A stretch of DNA of 64,000 bases. Origin: Hybos culiciformis (taxonomy: Eukaryota > Arthropoda > Insecta > Diptera > Hybotidae). Made by a program: the position numbers and the translations under genes. The notes below the pieces were generated by a model, which saw nothing but the letters and a program-made list of their open reading frames with translations, was not told the origin of the DNA and ran no database searches. The stretch is from positions 6,324,001 through 6,388,000 of the forward strand of contig OZ023275.1 of NCBI GenBank assembly GCA_964007475.1, given 5' to 3'. This document shows, one piece after another, positions 1 through 11,342 of this stretch; position 1 is the stretch's first letter; each line of letters begins with the position of its first letter.

Positions 1-2007
1 TTTGTTTTAATTTCTTAACATTTATTTTCATTATATTTTATCTTTCCCGTAAAATTTAGAATTCACAGAGATTTTGTTTAGTATGATTAGGATATTGCGG
101 AAGCATAATCTTAGTATCATCAAATTAATTCAAGCCCACCTAGATTTAAAAAAAATAATTCTATAATTAATTCAATCAGTATTCCCATTATAATAGTTTT
201 TTGTACACTCTTGCAATCTTTACTAAGATAAAACAGAATAAACTTATAAATGAAAAAACTATAATAAACTAAAATAAAATAGAAAAACTATAGACTACAA
301 TCGCTAGTGCTTTGAACAAAATCAATGTTGTACAATATTTATGGATAACCGAAAAAATAAAAGAGAAAATTCTTAATTTATTATTTTCCAAAAATTATAA
401 TTTTTATCATAATGCATAAAAAATTTTATATTCTTCATCAGCAAAATTAATAATAATATGGCAATTTATAACATTTTTTATGTATATATTAATTAATAAT
501 AATTATGTTCTACTTGTGCATTATTTCCTGACCGAATGAAAACACAGGTTGAACAAACAATTTATATATTATTGGAATTATATTCAAATTATTATTCAAA
601 ACTTCTTGAATATATTATTTTAAGTTAAAAGAAAATAAAATTAAAATTTTTTTTTTTAAATAATGTAGGTATAAAATATTTTTTTTTTTGTATAGATTGG
701 AATGAGTTTTAAATTATAAGTATAATAATAATTTAAATAAAAAGTTTAATCAGATTCTAATCTTCATAAAATTTATATTAAATTTTATACACATTTAATT
801 TTGTAAATACTTAAAAATTAAAGATAAATTGTTTTGTCCATTATTTTATTAAAGTTTTTTTTTATATAAATATTTTCATATTTTATTTAATCATGTTTAT
901 TAGATAACTAGAAATTTTATAATTTTAATATTATAAAAATTTTAATATTTAATAATATTCAGTTATTAGTCTAAATCTGAAAAATTAGTGTCTATTTGCA
1001 AGAATTTCTTATAAAATAATTAAAGTAAATGTAGAAACCATAAATGTGAATTTATTGAAATCCCTATTTAAATCAAAGTTTTTAAAATTATTTTGTTTCT
1101 TTATTTTTAGAAAATTTATTAATTCAAATTCATTGTATTTCCTTTTGTATCATAATTTTCAATTGAGAAATATTTTGTTCAAAACGGAAATATTATAATT
1201 TTTTAATTGATATTGAAATCAAATGATGTTCTTTTTTGGCAATCAAGTGAGGCCCCCATATCTTGCCAATGCCATATATATTCCAAATAAATATAGTGCA
1301 CAACACATTATTGTTTATTTATATTTAGATGTTTTGATGCAAAAATTCGTGTACTTTTTATCTTTTTGTTTTATATAAATTTTTAGATTTATATTTGATG
1401 TTGATAATTTTAATTTAAGAGGAACTAGGTTAGAATTTAAAGAAAAAAAAATTGTCATTCTAAATTTATTAACATTTCACTAAAAAATATGTACATAAAT
1501 TAATTTCAAAATTTTTAAAAATTGTGTACTCTCAATATACCCCCATCTACACATAAATTTAAATCACTTTCTTGCGTATAACTATCTCGGTTTATTTATA
1601 AATGTTTCAGAAAATTTTCTAAAAGCCAAATAACATACATAATTCAATTGTAAATATTATTAAATATATCTTTACTAAACATTAAAAAATAATTATTTTA
1701 AATTATGTACATTTAACAACATCCAAAAAAAAGTCTAAAAATTATCGTAAAACTTTTACTACATCATCTAGAACTGAGCAATTCGACATTTTTACATTAA
1801 AATTGAAACTCCGGGTTCAGAATTGAACAACTTCTCGTCTAATTTTATTAGATTACATTTACAAACTAAAGAAATCAATTAAAGTTATACTAACAAAAAC
1901 CGCTTAAATATTTTTTAACCAAATTTTACACGTTGTAATCCTCAAATCAGAGAAAATTTTATAAACTTTATTTTTTTTTGTTTTTTTATTTTATTTAATT
2001 TTTTTAG
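1..2007. other. AT-rich non-coding stretch, probably intron of the gene ending at 2072
   Basis: No reading frame or RNA gene is supportable here. The stretch is homopolymer-rich A/T DNA that ends in a polypyrimidine tract and the AG acceptor at 2006-2007, so it is most simply the last intron of the plus-strand gene whose terminal exon follows. A short less AT-rich patch near 1,236-1,270 has TGGCAA and TTGCCA about 20 bases apart; I cannot assign it. Confidence 0.4.
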
Positions 2008-2072
2008 CTGGTGATCCAAATGCTTGGAGATTGGGAAGGATTGATGAGACTGATCATGAAACAGCTGTGTGA
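2008..2072 (+). CDS. Terminal coding exon (partial gene), C-terminus with PDZ-ligand-like ETAV
   Basis: A T-rich tract and AG at 2006-2007 precede an open stretch that finishes at TGA (2070-2072). If the first two bases complete a codon begun in the previous exon, the frame reads GDPNAWRLGRID followed by ETDHETAV and stop. The peptide is polar and protein-like, unlike the surrounding DNA. The last four residues fit the class I PDZ ligand pattern (S/T-x-hydrophobic at the C-terminus), typical of channels, transporters and adhesion receptors held at junctions or synapses. The rest of the gene lies left of the window, so I cannot name the protein; a fasciclin-II-like adhesion molecule or a channel/pump would fit but this is only inference. 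A frame starting at the first exon base is also open through this stretch, so the assignment rests on peptide character and the acceptor. Confidence 0.5.
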
Positions 2073-2563
2073 GAAATACTTTCATCTTATAAAAAATATG
2101 TTATTATTTACAATCGAAAAAATTGCAAACTACTTCATGTTTCATAATTAAAAATTACATAATATAATATAATAAATAGGACATTTGGAAAAAAAAAAAC
2201 AAAAAATTATACATAGTTAAATTAATTGTAATAAACTAAATTTTAATTTATTAAAAAAAATGTAAAATTATGAATTTATTAATCGTTAAGAAAAATCTAG
2301 AGTTTTTATTACCATGTTTAGTGCATACTTAAATTAGGATAGTTAGTAAATAATTAGGGTAAATAAATATTTTTAGTACATCTTATTAAATTAAATGGTT
2401 AAAACAAAAAAAAAAATTTTTTTTATCGTAATTTGCACATAACTAAGAGTTAATATATTATTAGAAAATAATATTCATAGTATTTAATATATATAATTTT
2501 GTATCAAAAAAGTTTGTTATAAATTTATAATATCATAGAATACTTTTATAATTTGCTTTTCAG

Positions 2564-2585
2564 AGGAAAATAATGCTGAAAATAG
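2564..2585 (+). CDS. Candidate 22-base micro-exon of the same gene
   Basis: A good acceptor (TTTGCTTTTCAG) ends at 2563 and a consensus donor (GTAAGTTTT) starts at 2586, leaving an exon of only 22 bases. With the same incoming phase as the exon at 2008-2072 it would encode (x)ENNAEN plus two bases of the next codon, without a stop. It could therefore replace the ETAV terminus by alternative splicing. There is no transcript evidence, and strong splice-site pairs do occur by chance in T-rich DNA. Confidence 0.3.
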
Positions 2586-2845
2586 GTAAGTTTTAAAGAT
2601 TTTCGAGAACGTCAAGAAAATTTAAATCTTTAAGTACTTGATAATTAGTAAAATAACATAAAAATAATTCCAGTTAAATATTTTGTACGTTTGTCAGTTA
2701 TTCAAAAAATTCTGTCAACTTCCTTACAATATTCTCGTTCTTAAAAATCTTTTAACAATTTTACCAAAAACTTTTTTCCCAAATTATTTTATCGTCGTTT
2801 TTAGCCACAAACTCTACAATTATAAAAACTCTTACATTATGTAAA

Positions 2846-3837
2846 CAGGGGTGGAATCATATAACAATTGTCACCGGTCGACAATCGACAATTGTCGCAA
2901 AATCTAACAATTGTCGACTTTTCGCTTCATGTAATTTTAAAAGCTGGAAAATTCATTTTTCATAATTTTATTGAGAAATTAACTAAAAAAATTTTAAATA
3001 TTTGTCGACCTCGATCATAAAAGCGACCATCTCGACTTTTTTGCTTCACGTAAAAAGATCGCGAATGTTAGTATAACGTTTTAAAAAAAAAAAAAAAATT
3101 AGAAAATTTGGCTAAAGTGCAGATGAGTGTTCAACTTCGATTTCGCTGAAACTTGGTGGGGAGGTAGAGGCGGTGACCAAACTCCCAAGTCTAAGAATAT
3201 TTTTTCAGAAAACCCTCCGTTTCGGAGATATGGCCTCCAAAGTTTTCATACATACCTATTAAGATTGTTTCGAAAAAATAGTCTTGGATTTGACATCCGG
3301 GGACCACCTCTTTCCCCTCTCCAAAAGTAGGGCAAGTAGGAGCAAAAAAAATTTCCTGTATATGAAACATATGAAGGATTTGGTGAGTCATGTTTCCAAA
3401 ACGGGGAATTTCGTGAAAAAATCCTCTTGGATTTCGAGGCTTTGTCATCGCATCTACCTCCTCCCAAAATTTCAGGTAAATCGACGTTCATTTACTATAG
3501 AGACGACCAGAAAATAGCTGTCGTTTTATTTTGATAGACAATTCGCGATAATTTAAGTTAAAGGAAGCAAATTTTTTTTCTCAGACAATTGACTACAAAA
3601 TTTTAGAAAAGCACATAATTCTTCTCTTTGCCTCTACAAATTTTACAAATATATTAAAAATCAAGCTTTACTTTATAAACTAGTTATCCTTTCAAGATTT
3701 TATTGAGTTTTACTGTTTTACTACCTTTTTATTTCAAAATGACGATAATGATTACATACGTGAAGCATAATTTTCATTGTCCATAGAAATTGAACGTGTT
3801 TGATGAAATTGTCGATTGTCACATAATTCCACCCCAG
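2846..3837. mobile_element. Non-autonomous foldback DNA transposon (hAT-like ends)
   Basis: The left end reads CAGGGGTGGAATCATAT and the reverse complement of the right end reads CTGGGGTGGAATTATGT, so about 25 bases at the termini form an inverted repeat. Both subterminal regions are rich in GACAATTGTCG-like words. The CAGGGG-type end suggests the hAT superfamily, but I find no clean 8-base target duplication (left flank TATGTAAA, right flank TTATTAAT). There is no transposase. Short open frames inside (3127-3517 on both strands) come from the inner inverted repeat and are not genes. Confidence 0.6.
3137..3486. repeat. Diverged inner inverted repeat of the foldback element
   Basis: The sequence around 3137-3230 (TTTCGCTGAAACTTGG, GGGGAGGTAGAGGCGG) recurs in reverse complement at about 3390-3486 (CCTGAAATTTTGGGAGG, AGGTAGATGCGATGAC). 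Arms are around 90 bases at perhaps three quarters identity, joined by a loop that includes CCACCTCTTTCCCCTCTCC. This is clearly less AT-rich than the surroundings. It looks like an older hairpin element captured between the outer ends. Confidence 0.55.
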
Positions 3838-6614
3838 TTATTAATTTTTTACAAAAATAGAAAATCATTGACATCTTTTAGAATGAGGAGGATGTAGTAA
3901 ATAAATTTCGTTTAGGGAAAAAGAAGCATTCCATTTTCAAATTTCAAAATCAGCTCTTTCGTACTTTATTCTTACACAAAAATAGAAGCGTGAATCAACG
4001 CTAAAGTATCTGTTTGATCTGATATTAGCGTGAAAATAATTTCGAATTGGTGACGTAACTGTCTTATTTGACTTTAGCACAGTGGTCTGCGAGTAGAACC
4101 ATGAATTTGTTGTTTTTGTTTTTAATATATAAGTACGATTTTGAGTCCTTAAGAAAAAATGATTTTTAAAAATAATAATCTTTAGTTGGTTGGAACTCAA
4201 AATAAAAACATAATTTCATCTACTTTTTTAAATGCTTCAGAATAATGAAATATTCACTATTTTTTTTACAATAAAAATAAATATACCTTAAAATTAATTA
4301 AATTGTTAATTCATATGACAATATTCGAAATAAATATATATACATTTAACATACATATTAAATAAAAATAATATATTTAAAGGAAAAATGTTATTATAAT
4401 GTTATATAAATATTTCAAATATATTTTTTAAAACAGAAAATTAAAATCTAAATAAAATATTATTTAAGGAATAATGTACCTCCCGTTATAACCACCATTA
4501 AATTTTTATAAATAATTTATTTAATTTATGTAAAAAAAATAAGGAAATGTATTAAAATAATTATTTTTTTTATATACTAAGAAATAGGCTTGTGTTTTTT
4601 ATCATATATATATATATAATTAATTGGTTTTTTATTTTGAATTTTGATGCTGCTATTTATTTGATCTGCATTTTTGCTAAAATGTCATCATAAAAATTTC
4701 AAATATAGATTAGATTAGATTGTTCATTTTTTTTTTAATTTGTTTCAAATAATCTTCTTCACATCGTAAACATTTGTACAGTTCAAAAAAAAAACTCTCA
4801 CTCTTGAAAATGTCTAATTAAAAGATCCAAAATTGTAATCAAAGCATTAGGTATTATAATTGAGATGTTTATTCGTATGTTTCTGAGAAAATTTCCATCA
4901 CAATGTATTTTTTAAATTAATATATAAAAAAAAATTTTTTTAATTTACCATACTATACATATATGTATTATTATTACAGAATTTCAGACAATTTACATAG
5001 GGAACTTAATAATTTCATTCTAGTATTTTATTTATTTTAAATTTTTTTAATTAAACCCAAATAATTATTAATGTTTTTTAGAACCAGCCTTACGAGTTTT
5101 CAAAAATAAAAAAGATGAAGTTATAGAAAATCCTTAAAAATATTATTATTTTTTTTGGAATTATTAAAATTCATTTAAAATCATTAAGTATAAAAAATAT
5201 TTTTAAGGATATTATAGAAATAATGCATCATCTTATTATAAAAAAAAACCATTGATATATTTTATAAGAATTAAAATAATAAAAATATTAAAATATCAGA
5301 AGACTTAAGAAATTATTTATAAAATATTAAAATAAAAAAATATGTTAAAATTAAGAAAAAATGCTTATAATTTTGTTATTGGAAAATCGAATTTTTTTTT
5401 TTAAATTTGTGAATAAAACATTGAATTAAAAAAAATTGTATGAAAATATTTATTGTATTTTTGTGCTTTAATGCATTTATTAAATTTTTTTGAAAATAAA
5501 AATAAATAAAAGAATGAATAATAAAAAAAAAACATATTTGAATGGTTTTTTAATTTTTTCGTTTTCAGATTTAAAATAAAACAAGTAACTAAGCGTTGTA
5601 ACGTAGTTTCTTTGAATTATGTTAATTTTTAAGTCTTTATTATTTTTAATGAAATTATTTTTTATTGTGTCATTATAACTTTATTTCTTAGTTTGATTAA
5701 TTCCAAATTTAAATCGTTTATTTAGTAAATAACCAATTAGGTAGGTATAACTAATTTTAATGAAAACCATATTTGCAACAATTTCTTAGAATCTGTTGAA
5801 TGCTATTGAAAAAAATATTCAATTCTTTGATAATTTTCTTTTTAATTTGTTTATTTTCAAAAATCCTCTATAAAAATGTTATTTCATACATAGCTTAAAA
5901 TTATAATATAATTAACATTATAAGCGATACTTTTTTATTAAGTCTAAATCTAAAAAATCAATAAGATAAAACGGAAGATAAATATTTTCATTTATAAAAT
6001 GATTTTAACTTATTAATCAAAAATAACCCAAAAATATATATAAAAAAAAGTATCTTCTCCATCCTTCTACAATATAACTATTTTTAACATGAGTCATAAA
6101 ATTAAAGTGTGAAGCCACATTGCTGTTTTTTTCCAATTGTTCATTTTAATCGCCAACCATAAATTTACTTTATTTCTGATTAAATACAGCAATTTCACGC
6201 GTTTTAACAAATTAATTTGAATGAATAGTCGAAACGTGATCCAGTTCTTGTCTTCTTTCGGTATTATCTTTTACATCATCTTCAAAAGAAATATATGGTG
6301 AATTGAAAAACATGAATCATATTCAATATATTGTAAAAATAATAGGAAGTTTTAATGGACAAATTTTCTTTTAACTGAATAACAATATTTCCTTCATCAA
6401 ATGTGAACGATAACTATTACCAGATTTTGGTCTTAACCACATTTTTCTATACTTAATTTTTACAGTGGCTCTTTTTTAAACTAAAAAAATAACAAAATCT
6501 CAAATACTGATTAAACATAAATTACTTAATTGCCATCTTTTGCCATAAAAATGTTAATAAGGAATGAAAAATTAAAAAATTTTTCAATCTTATAAAAATA
6601 AAATAAAATATTCT
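3838..6614. other. AT-rich stretch; possible 3' UTR or introns, no firm gene
   Basis: This is mostly A/T homopolymer DNA. It contains candidate acceptors at 5081 and 5568 (plus strand), a TA dinucleotide run near 4607-4618 and many poly(A)/poly(T) runs. On the minus strand, downstream of ashwin, two short peptide-like frames occur: 23 residues starting MWLRPKSGN near 6,442, and 33 residues ending DHVSTIHSN near 6,213-6,314. They may be chance, part of the ashwin 3' UTR, or decayed exons. No other feature is supportable. Confidence 0.3.
5082..5137 (+). CDS. Weak candidate alternative terminal exon
   Basis: A T-rich tract ending in TTTTTTAG precedes 5082. Joined to the micro-exon at 2564-2585 in the phase shared with the exon at 2008, it would give RTSLTSFQK and a stop (TAA at 5109-5111). 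In a different phase it reads PALRVFKNKKDEVIENP and stops at 5135-5137. Either could be the end of an alternative isoform, and I cannot choose between them. The base context is ordinary AT-rich DNA, so chance is quite possible. Confidence 0.15.
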
Positions 6615-7255
6615 TTACGGCCAAGTAATTTTCTGCCTTTTCAATTTCATTTCATCATTACAATTATTTTCTCGTTTTTGCCCTAAATCATTGGCTAAAA
6701 ATTTTCCAGGTGAAATTTTAATTGTTTTTGATTTTTCTAATTCGGGTGGCTTATTATTTAAATGTGCATTATTTCTTTTTAAACTAATAACTCGATTTGT
6801 TGAAATATGTAATACATTTGGGGTTGATTGCATTACAACAACTTTATTCCCAGATTTTTCTTGCAATTCATTTGATTTATCATTCCGCTGTCCCAATGGA
6901 AGAGCAAATTTATCATAAATTCTTAATAATTCGTCCTTTGTTAATTCATCAATATTAGGAATCAGTAAATTTCTCTAAAATGAAACAATAAAATATTTAA
7001 TTTAATAAATAATTTTTAATATTGAGTTCGAAGGTACACTTCATCTTGAGTAGGTACCTAATACTTTGTCAAGATGAAGTGAACCATCAAAGTTCGCTTA
7101 ATCTTTGTCATAAATTAATAAATAAAAATAAAATAAGGCCACTTAAGAACTTAAGTGTAGTAATATTTATGTAGGTAGGTATCTAGGTAACTTACCTCTT
7201 TTAAAATTTCTTTTAAATTTTCAGTTGTCAATAAATTTGGATGAAGAAAGTCCAT
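6615..7255 (-). CDS. Ashwin homologue (tRNA-splicing ligase complex-associated protein)
   Basis: Two exons read on the minus strand: 7255-7196 (20 codons from ATG) and 6974-6615 (119 codons plus TAA). They are separated by a 221-base intron with donor GTAAG and acceptor TTTTAG, and the junction falls between codons, giving 139 residues. The N-terminus (MDFLHPNLLTTENLKEILKE, then NIDELTKDELLRIYDKFALP, then LGQR) matches the conserved ashwin pattern of an HP-LL start, a run of leucine heptads and an L-x-LY-x-AIPLPQR-like motif. The rest is basic, lysine-rich and low in complexity, as in the C-terminal part of vertebrate ashwin (C2orf49), although this protein is shorter. Vertebrate ashwin is nuclear and co-purifies with RTCB, DDX1, FAM98B and CGI-99, the tRNA ligase complex; the role here is inferred. 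The name rests mainly on the first 50 residues. Confidence 0.75.
7037..7081. repeat. Perfect 13-bp hairpin inside the ashwin intron
   Basis: CACTTCATCTTGA at 7037-7049 is the exact reverse complement of TCAAGATGAAGTG at 7069-7081, with a 19-base loop containing the palindrome GGTACC. It lies within the single ashwin intron. It could fold in the pre-mRNA or be the remnant of a small inverted-repeat element. It is shorter than a usual pre-miRNA. Confidence 0.6.
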
Positions 7256-7878
7256 TTAGACGACCGACAGAGTCAGTTCAGACAGGTATCACCTTTCTCA
7301 CCAGTCACCACTTTTTTAAAATAACAAAAATTCTCAATAATAATTCTTACGAAAGATTCTTAGATAAAATTTCCAAACTTGAACTTTAGATTCTTATAAA
7401 TCTAACTTAAGTTGGCACGAAGGCACGAACAGCATTTGTTTCGATTAGAGGCCAAAACAAAACGACTGATTTAAAAAAAAAATACATATTTTTTAGTTTT
7501 AGAATAAAAAAATATTCATTGTCAAACAAAAATAAATCTACCTTTTTTTACCTATACTTTTTTTTTTGTTTAAAAATATATTTATAAGTTTTTTTTAAAT
7601 GCTGCCTGCCGTCTTCTGTCAAATGTACGAAAGAGAAAAATATATTTGGTCCGAGTGTGATGAAAAATTTTGCCGGCAAGCAAAACGTTAACACAACAAA
7701 AAGTGTTCTACACAATTTGCAGTTTGCAGTAATGCCATCATAAAACAAAATGTTATAAGAGTCATTTGATTTGGTTATGGAATTTTAATTTGTTTAATCA
7801 CTTTTTAACTTTTTTGATTTCACTAAAATAATAAAAATATAATGTAAGTCAATTAAGACGAATATTAGGTATCCAGAG
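7256..7878. other. Presumed ashwin promoter and 5' UTR region
   Basis: The bases just upstream of the ashwin ATG (about 7256-7310, with GACGACCGACAGAGTCAG) and a second patch at 7420-7460 are less AT-rich than the flanks, as expected of a 5' UTR and promoter. I see no convincing TATA box. A minus-strand open frame of 66 codons at 7548-7748 overlaps this region; it starts at a reasonable ATG but resembles nothing I know and has a lysine-rich low-complexity end, so I do not call it a gene. Confidence 0.35.
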
Positions 7879-8250
7879 ACCAGAGGTGATATTCAGCCGG
7901 TACGCTCGTACCGATTGTTAAAATTTTCAAAATTTTCCCTACCGGTTGTTGTATATTATGTTTTTGCTTTGACGGTGTTTTAAAGTTATCAAATAATTGA
8001 TTTTTTGTGTATTTCGTAATATTGAAACTTTTTACGGACCACAATTGTCAAACGGGTCAAAGATTCTGTTCCAATTGTGCCGTGCCAAAACCATTTTTTA
8101 ATTAAAACTTTTACACCATAAGTTCCTATTGGGATGCGAAAATACCAATATTATGATACTTACGTTTGTTTTACACCAAAAGTGGACAGTTATTGAGTTG
8201 GAATGATTTACCATAAATATGAAAGATATGTGTTCTGGCAGGAATGACTA
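7879..8250. mobile_element. Probable fragment of a hAT-like element
   Basis: A block that is less AT-rich than its surroundings begins CAGAGGTGATATTCAGCCGG and continues with TACGCTCGTACCG, a pattern like hAT terminal repeats (CAGAGGTG start, subterminal CGGTACG words). It extends to roughly 8,100 (ACGGACCACAATTG, CAAACGGGTCAAAG) before grading into plain AT DNA. No matching right end was found, so this is either one truncated terminus or a chance resemblance. No coding capacity was seen. Confidence 0.35.
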
Positions 8251-11142
8251 AAAATAAGTATGTACCATTTTTATAATTTTATGATTTTTGATTTTACATC
8301 ATGAGTTTATAGTTTTATCTGTTTCTTTACAAGTTATTTATACATTAGTATCTATTTCTATACTAGCTACATATTATTGTTTACCATCAAAAATGCACAA
8401 ATACTAATCTTATCTTAAGCCTACATTCTCAATTTATTCAAATTTTTAAACTAAACTGACTTCTTTCTTGGTTACTTTTGTAAGAAGATAATTTCAATAT
8501 AAAAGTAGAATCCAGATATTCTAGCAATGTACTAAATGAGTCAAACCGAAAATGTACACAAAAGTTTTCAATGACTTTTAGAAAGAATTGCTTTTATTTT
8601 ATAATCGTTCTGCTTCATATCGCTACCAATATAATATATAATTACGTAATTGAAGTGCTTTATAGTCTCTATATCTTAAATATTATAAAAATACTAGACA
8701 ATTAATTAATTTTATAAGTTCACTGCTTAAAGAACTTTTTAAACTTGAAATTGAACAAAAAAATTACCAAACAAAAACTAGGATAGACAAACAAGAAATT
8801 ATTTATTTTTCATAATTTTTTATTAGGTTCCACGAACAATCTTTTGAAATATTCATGAATGTATAATTTAATACATTCATTTAAAGACGTGATTTTTTAT
8901 GATGTATTTAGTAAACCTATTTTACTCTGACAACAATATTTCATCTAGAAAAAAAAATCTTTGCAAAATATGGAATAGTAACAATTAACTAATATTTATA
9001 ATCCATAACACAAAATGTTAAATTTTCTTTAAGTTGAATATTCTTCGTAAACTTTGAGAACCAAATATTGAAAAAAAAAAAAAAAGCTCTCAGAAACAAA
9101 ATTATTCTCAATTAAAATAAAGCATATAAGCAGAATTCAGGTAATGATTAATAAAGTTGTTATCAAAATCTAGATAGGTAAGTGTGAATTTTACAAAACA
9201 AAAAATTATAAATAACAAAAAATACCTAGCCAAAAAAAAATTTTTTTTTTTTTTTTTTAAAGATAAACAGAAAGCTTTTTTTATTTTATGAATTCGTTAT
9301 TAAAAACAATGTATATAACCTACGAATTTATAATTTTTTTTATTTTTTATATAGTAATCAAGTTTTTTTTTTCCAAGCCTTAAACGCTTCAGTTTATATT
9401 TTGCTCTACGTATTAGAAGTTATTTTTGGAGACAATAAAAAGTTAATTTTTAATTTTTTTTTTTTGAAAAATTACTTCAGTTTTTAAGGAAAAAGAACAA
9501 AAAACAATTTTATTAATAATCGGGTAAATAAAAATCATTCGAGTTTATTAATTTATAAAAATATAATATTAATCTAAATCTTATTGTATTGTTTGATCCA
9601 AATAATTTTATGAAATAAAATTTTTAGAAACCATTACAAAAAGTTAATTTAAAAAAAAAAGGATCAATATCAATACAAATAATTTGAAATTTTTTAAAAT
9701 AGTTTGTTACTATCATATTACTATGACAGTATAGATATTATAGATATTATACAGTACGGAAAATAAACAAAAATGTGTATAAAATAACTAATTAATTCCA
9801 AAATAATTATTGTAACATAAATTTATGAAATTCAATATTTATTTAAAAATTAAATCTGCAGAAAGTTTATTTTTAAGCTCGTGATAATTCTACTTTTTTT
9901 AAACTCACTGATTCAATTGAAAAGTTCATCAAAATAAAAAAAAACCGAATGGAACTGAAAATATTAACCCGACAAAAAAAAATTTTATTTTACTCTCATT
10001 TATAAATTATTGCGGTCGAGTTTAGAAACTTAAATAACAATAATTGAGTAAATCTAATGTTTTAATAATAACTACTCTAGAGACTATATATAAGCAAAAC
10101 ATAAACAAAAACAGAGAGAGTAGTTAAACGTTTCTGCTAAAAATTGTATTTTTATTTTATTTTAATTAATAATTAGAAAATTTTATAGAATACATTCAAT
10201 CTAATTATGTAATATTTACATAAAATAATATTTATTATATTATAAATTCAATTTAACTTTGATATGAAAAAAAATAATGAAAATAATGATATTTAGAATT
10301 AAATAGTTTGATTAATCATCGCTATTTCAAAATAAGTGATCTATTTTAGTTGTGAGATTATGATAAAAATTAACAAAATATATTATATTTTTCCCCTAAA
10401 TAAAGTTAATAATATTTTTATTAAAAATAACATATTTTTAAACTGGCATTGTGTGGTGTTTTATCGTTATCTTATGGAATGTGTGGTTGTTGATTTGATG
10501 ATCACTGGTGTTTTAATATTATTATTTGTTAACTTTAGGAATCTAGTTATTTATTTTTTTATATTAGAAAAACATATACACTGTATACAATCCATGGGAA
10601 CTCAATTGGTCAAATAGAGTTGACAGAATGAAGGCCATACATGTCTCTTTTGTATTTCATATTATCTTTCGATAAAAAAATTCAAAATTTGAAATATAAA
10701 GTAGAAATGAGTCAGAAATTTTCATTTAAGTTTTTATGCTAGTTTCTATTATACATACTCGTATATCGTATTAGAAAATTTCATCACATTATTATATTAA
10801 AATATTAATATTCTTAATTTTTACCTCACACACTATTCCGCTTATTCCGCTTTTTATTATAAATGGGCATATATACGAATATTATTATATTATAATAATT
10901 ATACTGTATATCTATATATACACAACACTGTCCAGGTATAAATTATAATAATTCTAACTATATGAACATCAGTATCAAAATAAATACAAATATACGCATG
11001 TATATGAAAATAGTGTGCCTAATAAATTTTGTACGTTTTAAATTAACACTGTGAGTTGAGTGCTACAAAAAATCATGAAATTCTAATTTATTTGTAATTA
11101 GAATTTTGTCATTTCTCACAAAGTGAAATTATTTTTATTATA
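8251..11142. other. AT-rich intergenic DNA, nothing recognised
   Basis: Low-complexity A/T DNA with long homopolymer runs (for example A then T around 9,231-9,258). A 93-codon open frame at 10336-10617 is hydrophobic and AT-driven, with no recognisable domain and no splice or promoter context, and is treated as chance. No RNA gene was seen. Confidence 0.4.
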
Positions 11143-11342
11143 NNNNNNNNNNNNNNNNNNNNNNNNNNNNNNNNNNNNNNNNNNNNNNNNNNNNNNNNNN
11201 NNNNNNNNNNNNNNNNNNNNNNNNNNNNNNNNNNNNNNNNNNNNNNNNNNNNNNNNNNNNNNNNNNNNNNNNNNNNNNNNNNNNNNNNNNNNNNNNNNNN
11301 NNNNNNNNNNNNNNNNNNNNNNNNNNNNNNNNNNNNNNNNNN
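11143..11342. other. Assembly gap (200 N)
   Basis: Exactly 200 N. Open frames reported across it are artefacts of unknown bases. The right flank (11,343-11,425; TCTCGACAGTCCAGCTTGTC) is less AT-rich than its surroundings and could be an untranslated first exon or promoter of the LRR gene downstream. Confidence 0.98.

Noticed and set aside
3127..3517. Four overlapping short frames on both strands
   Set aside because: They mirror each other because they lie in the inner inverted repeat of a foldback element; no domain is present.
10336..10617. 93-codon hydrophobic frame
   Set aside because: Isoleucine- and phenylalanine-rich as expected of AT-rich chance frames; no promoter, splice or domain support.
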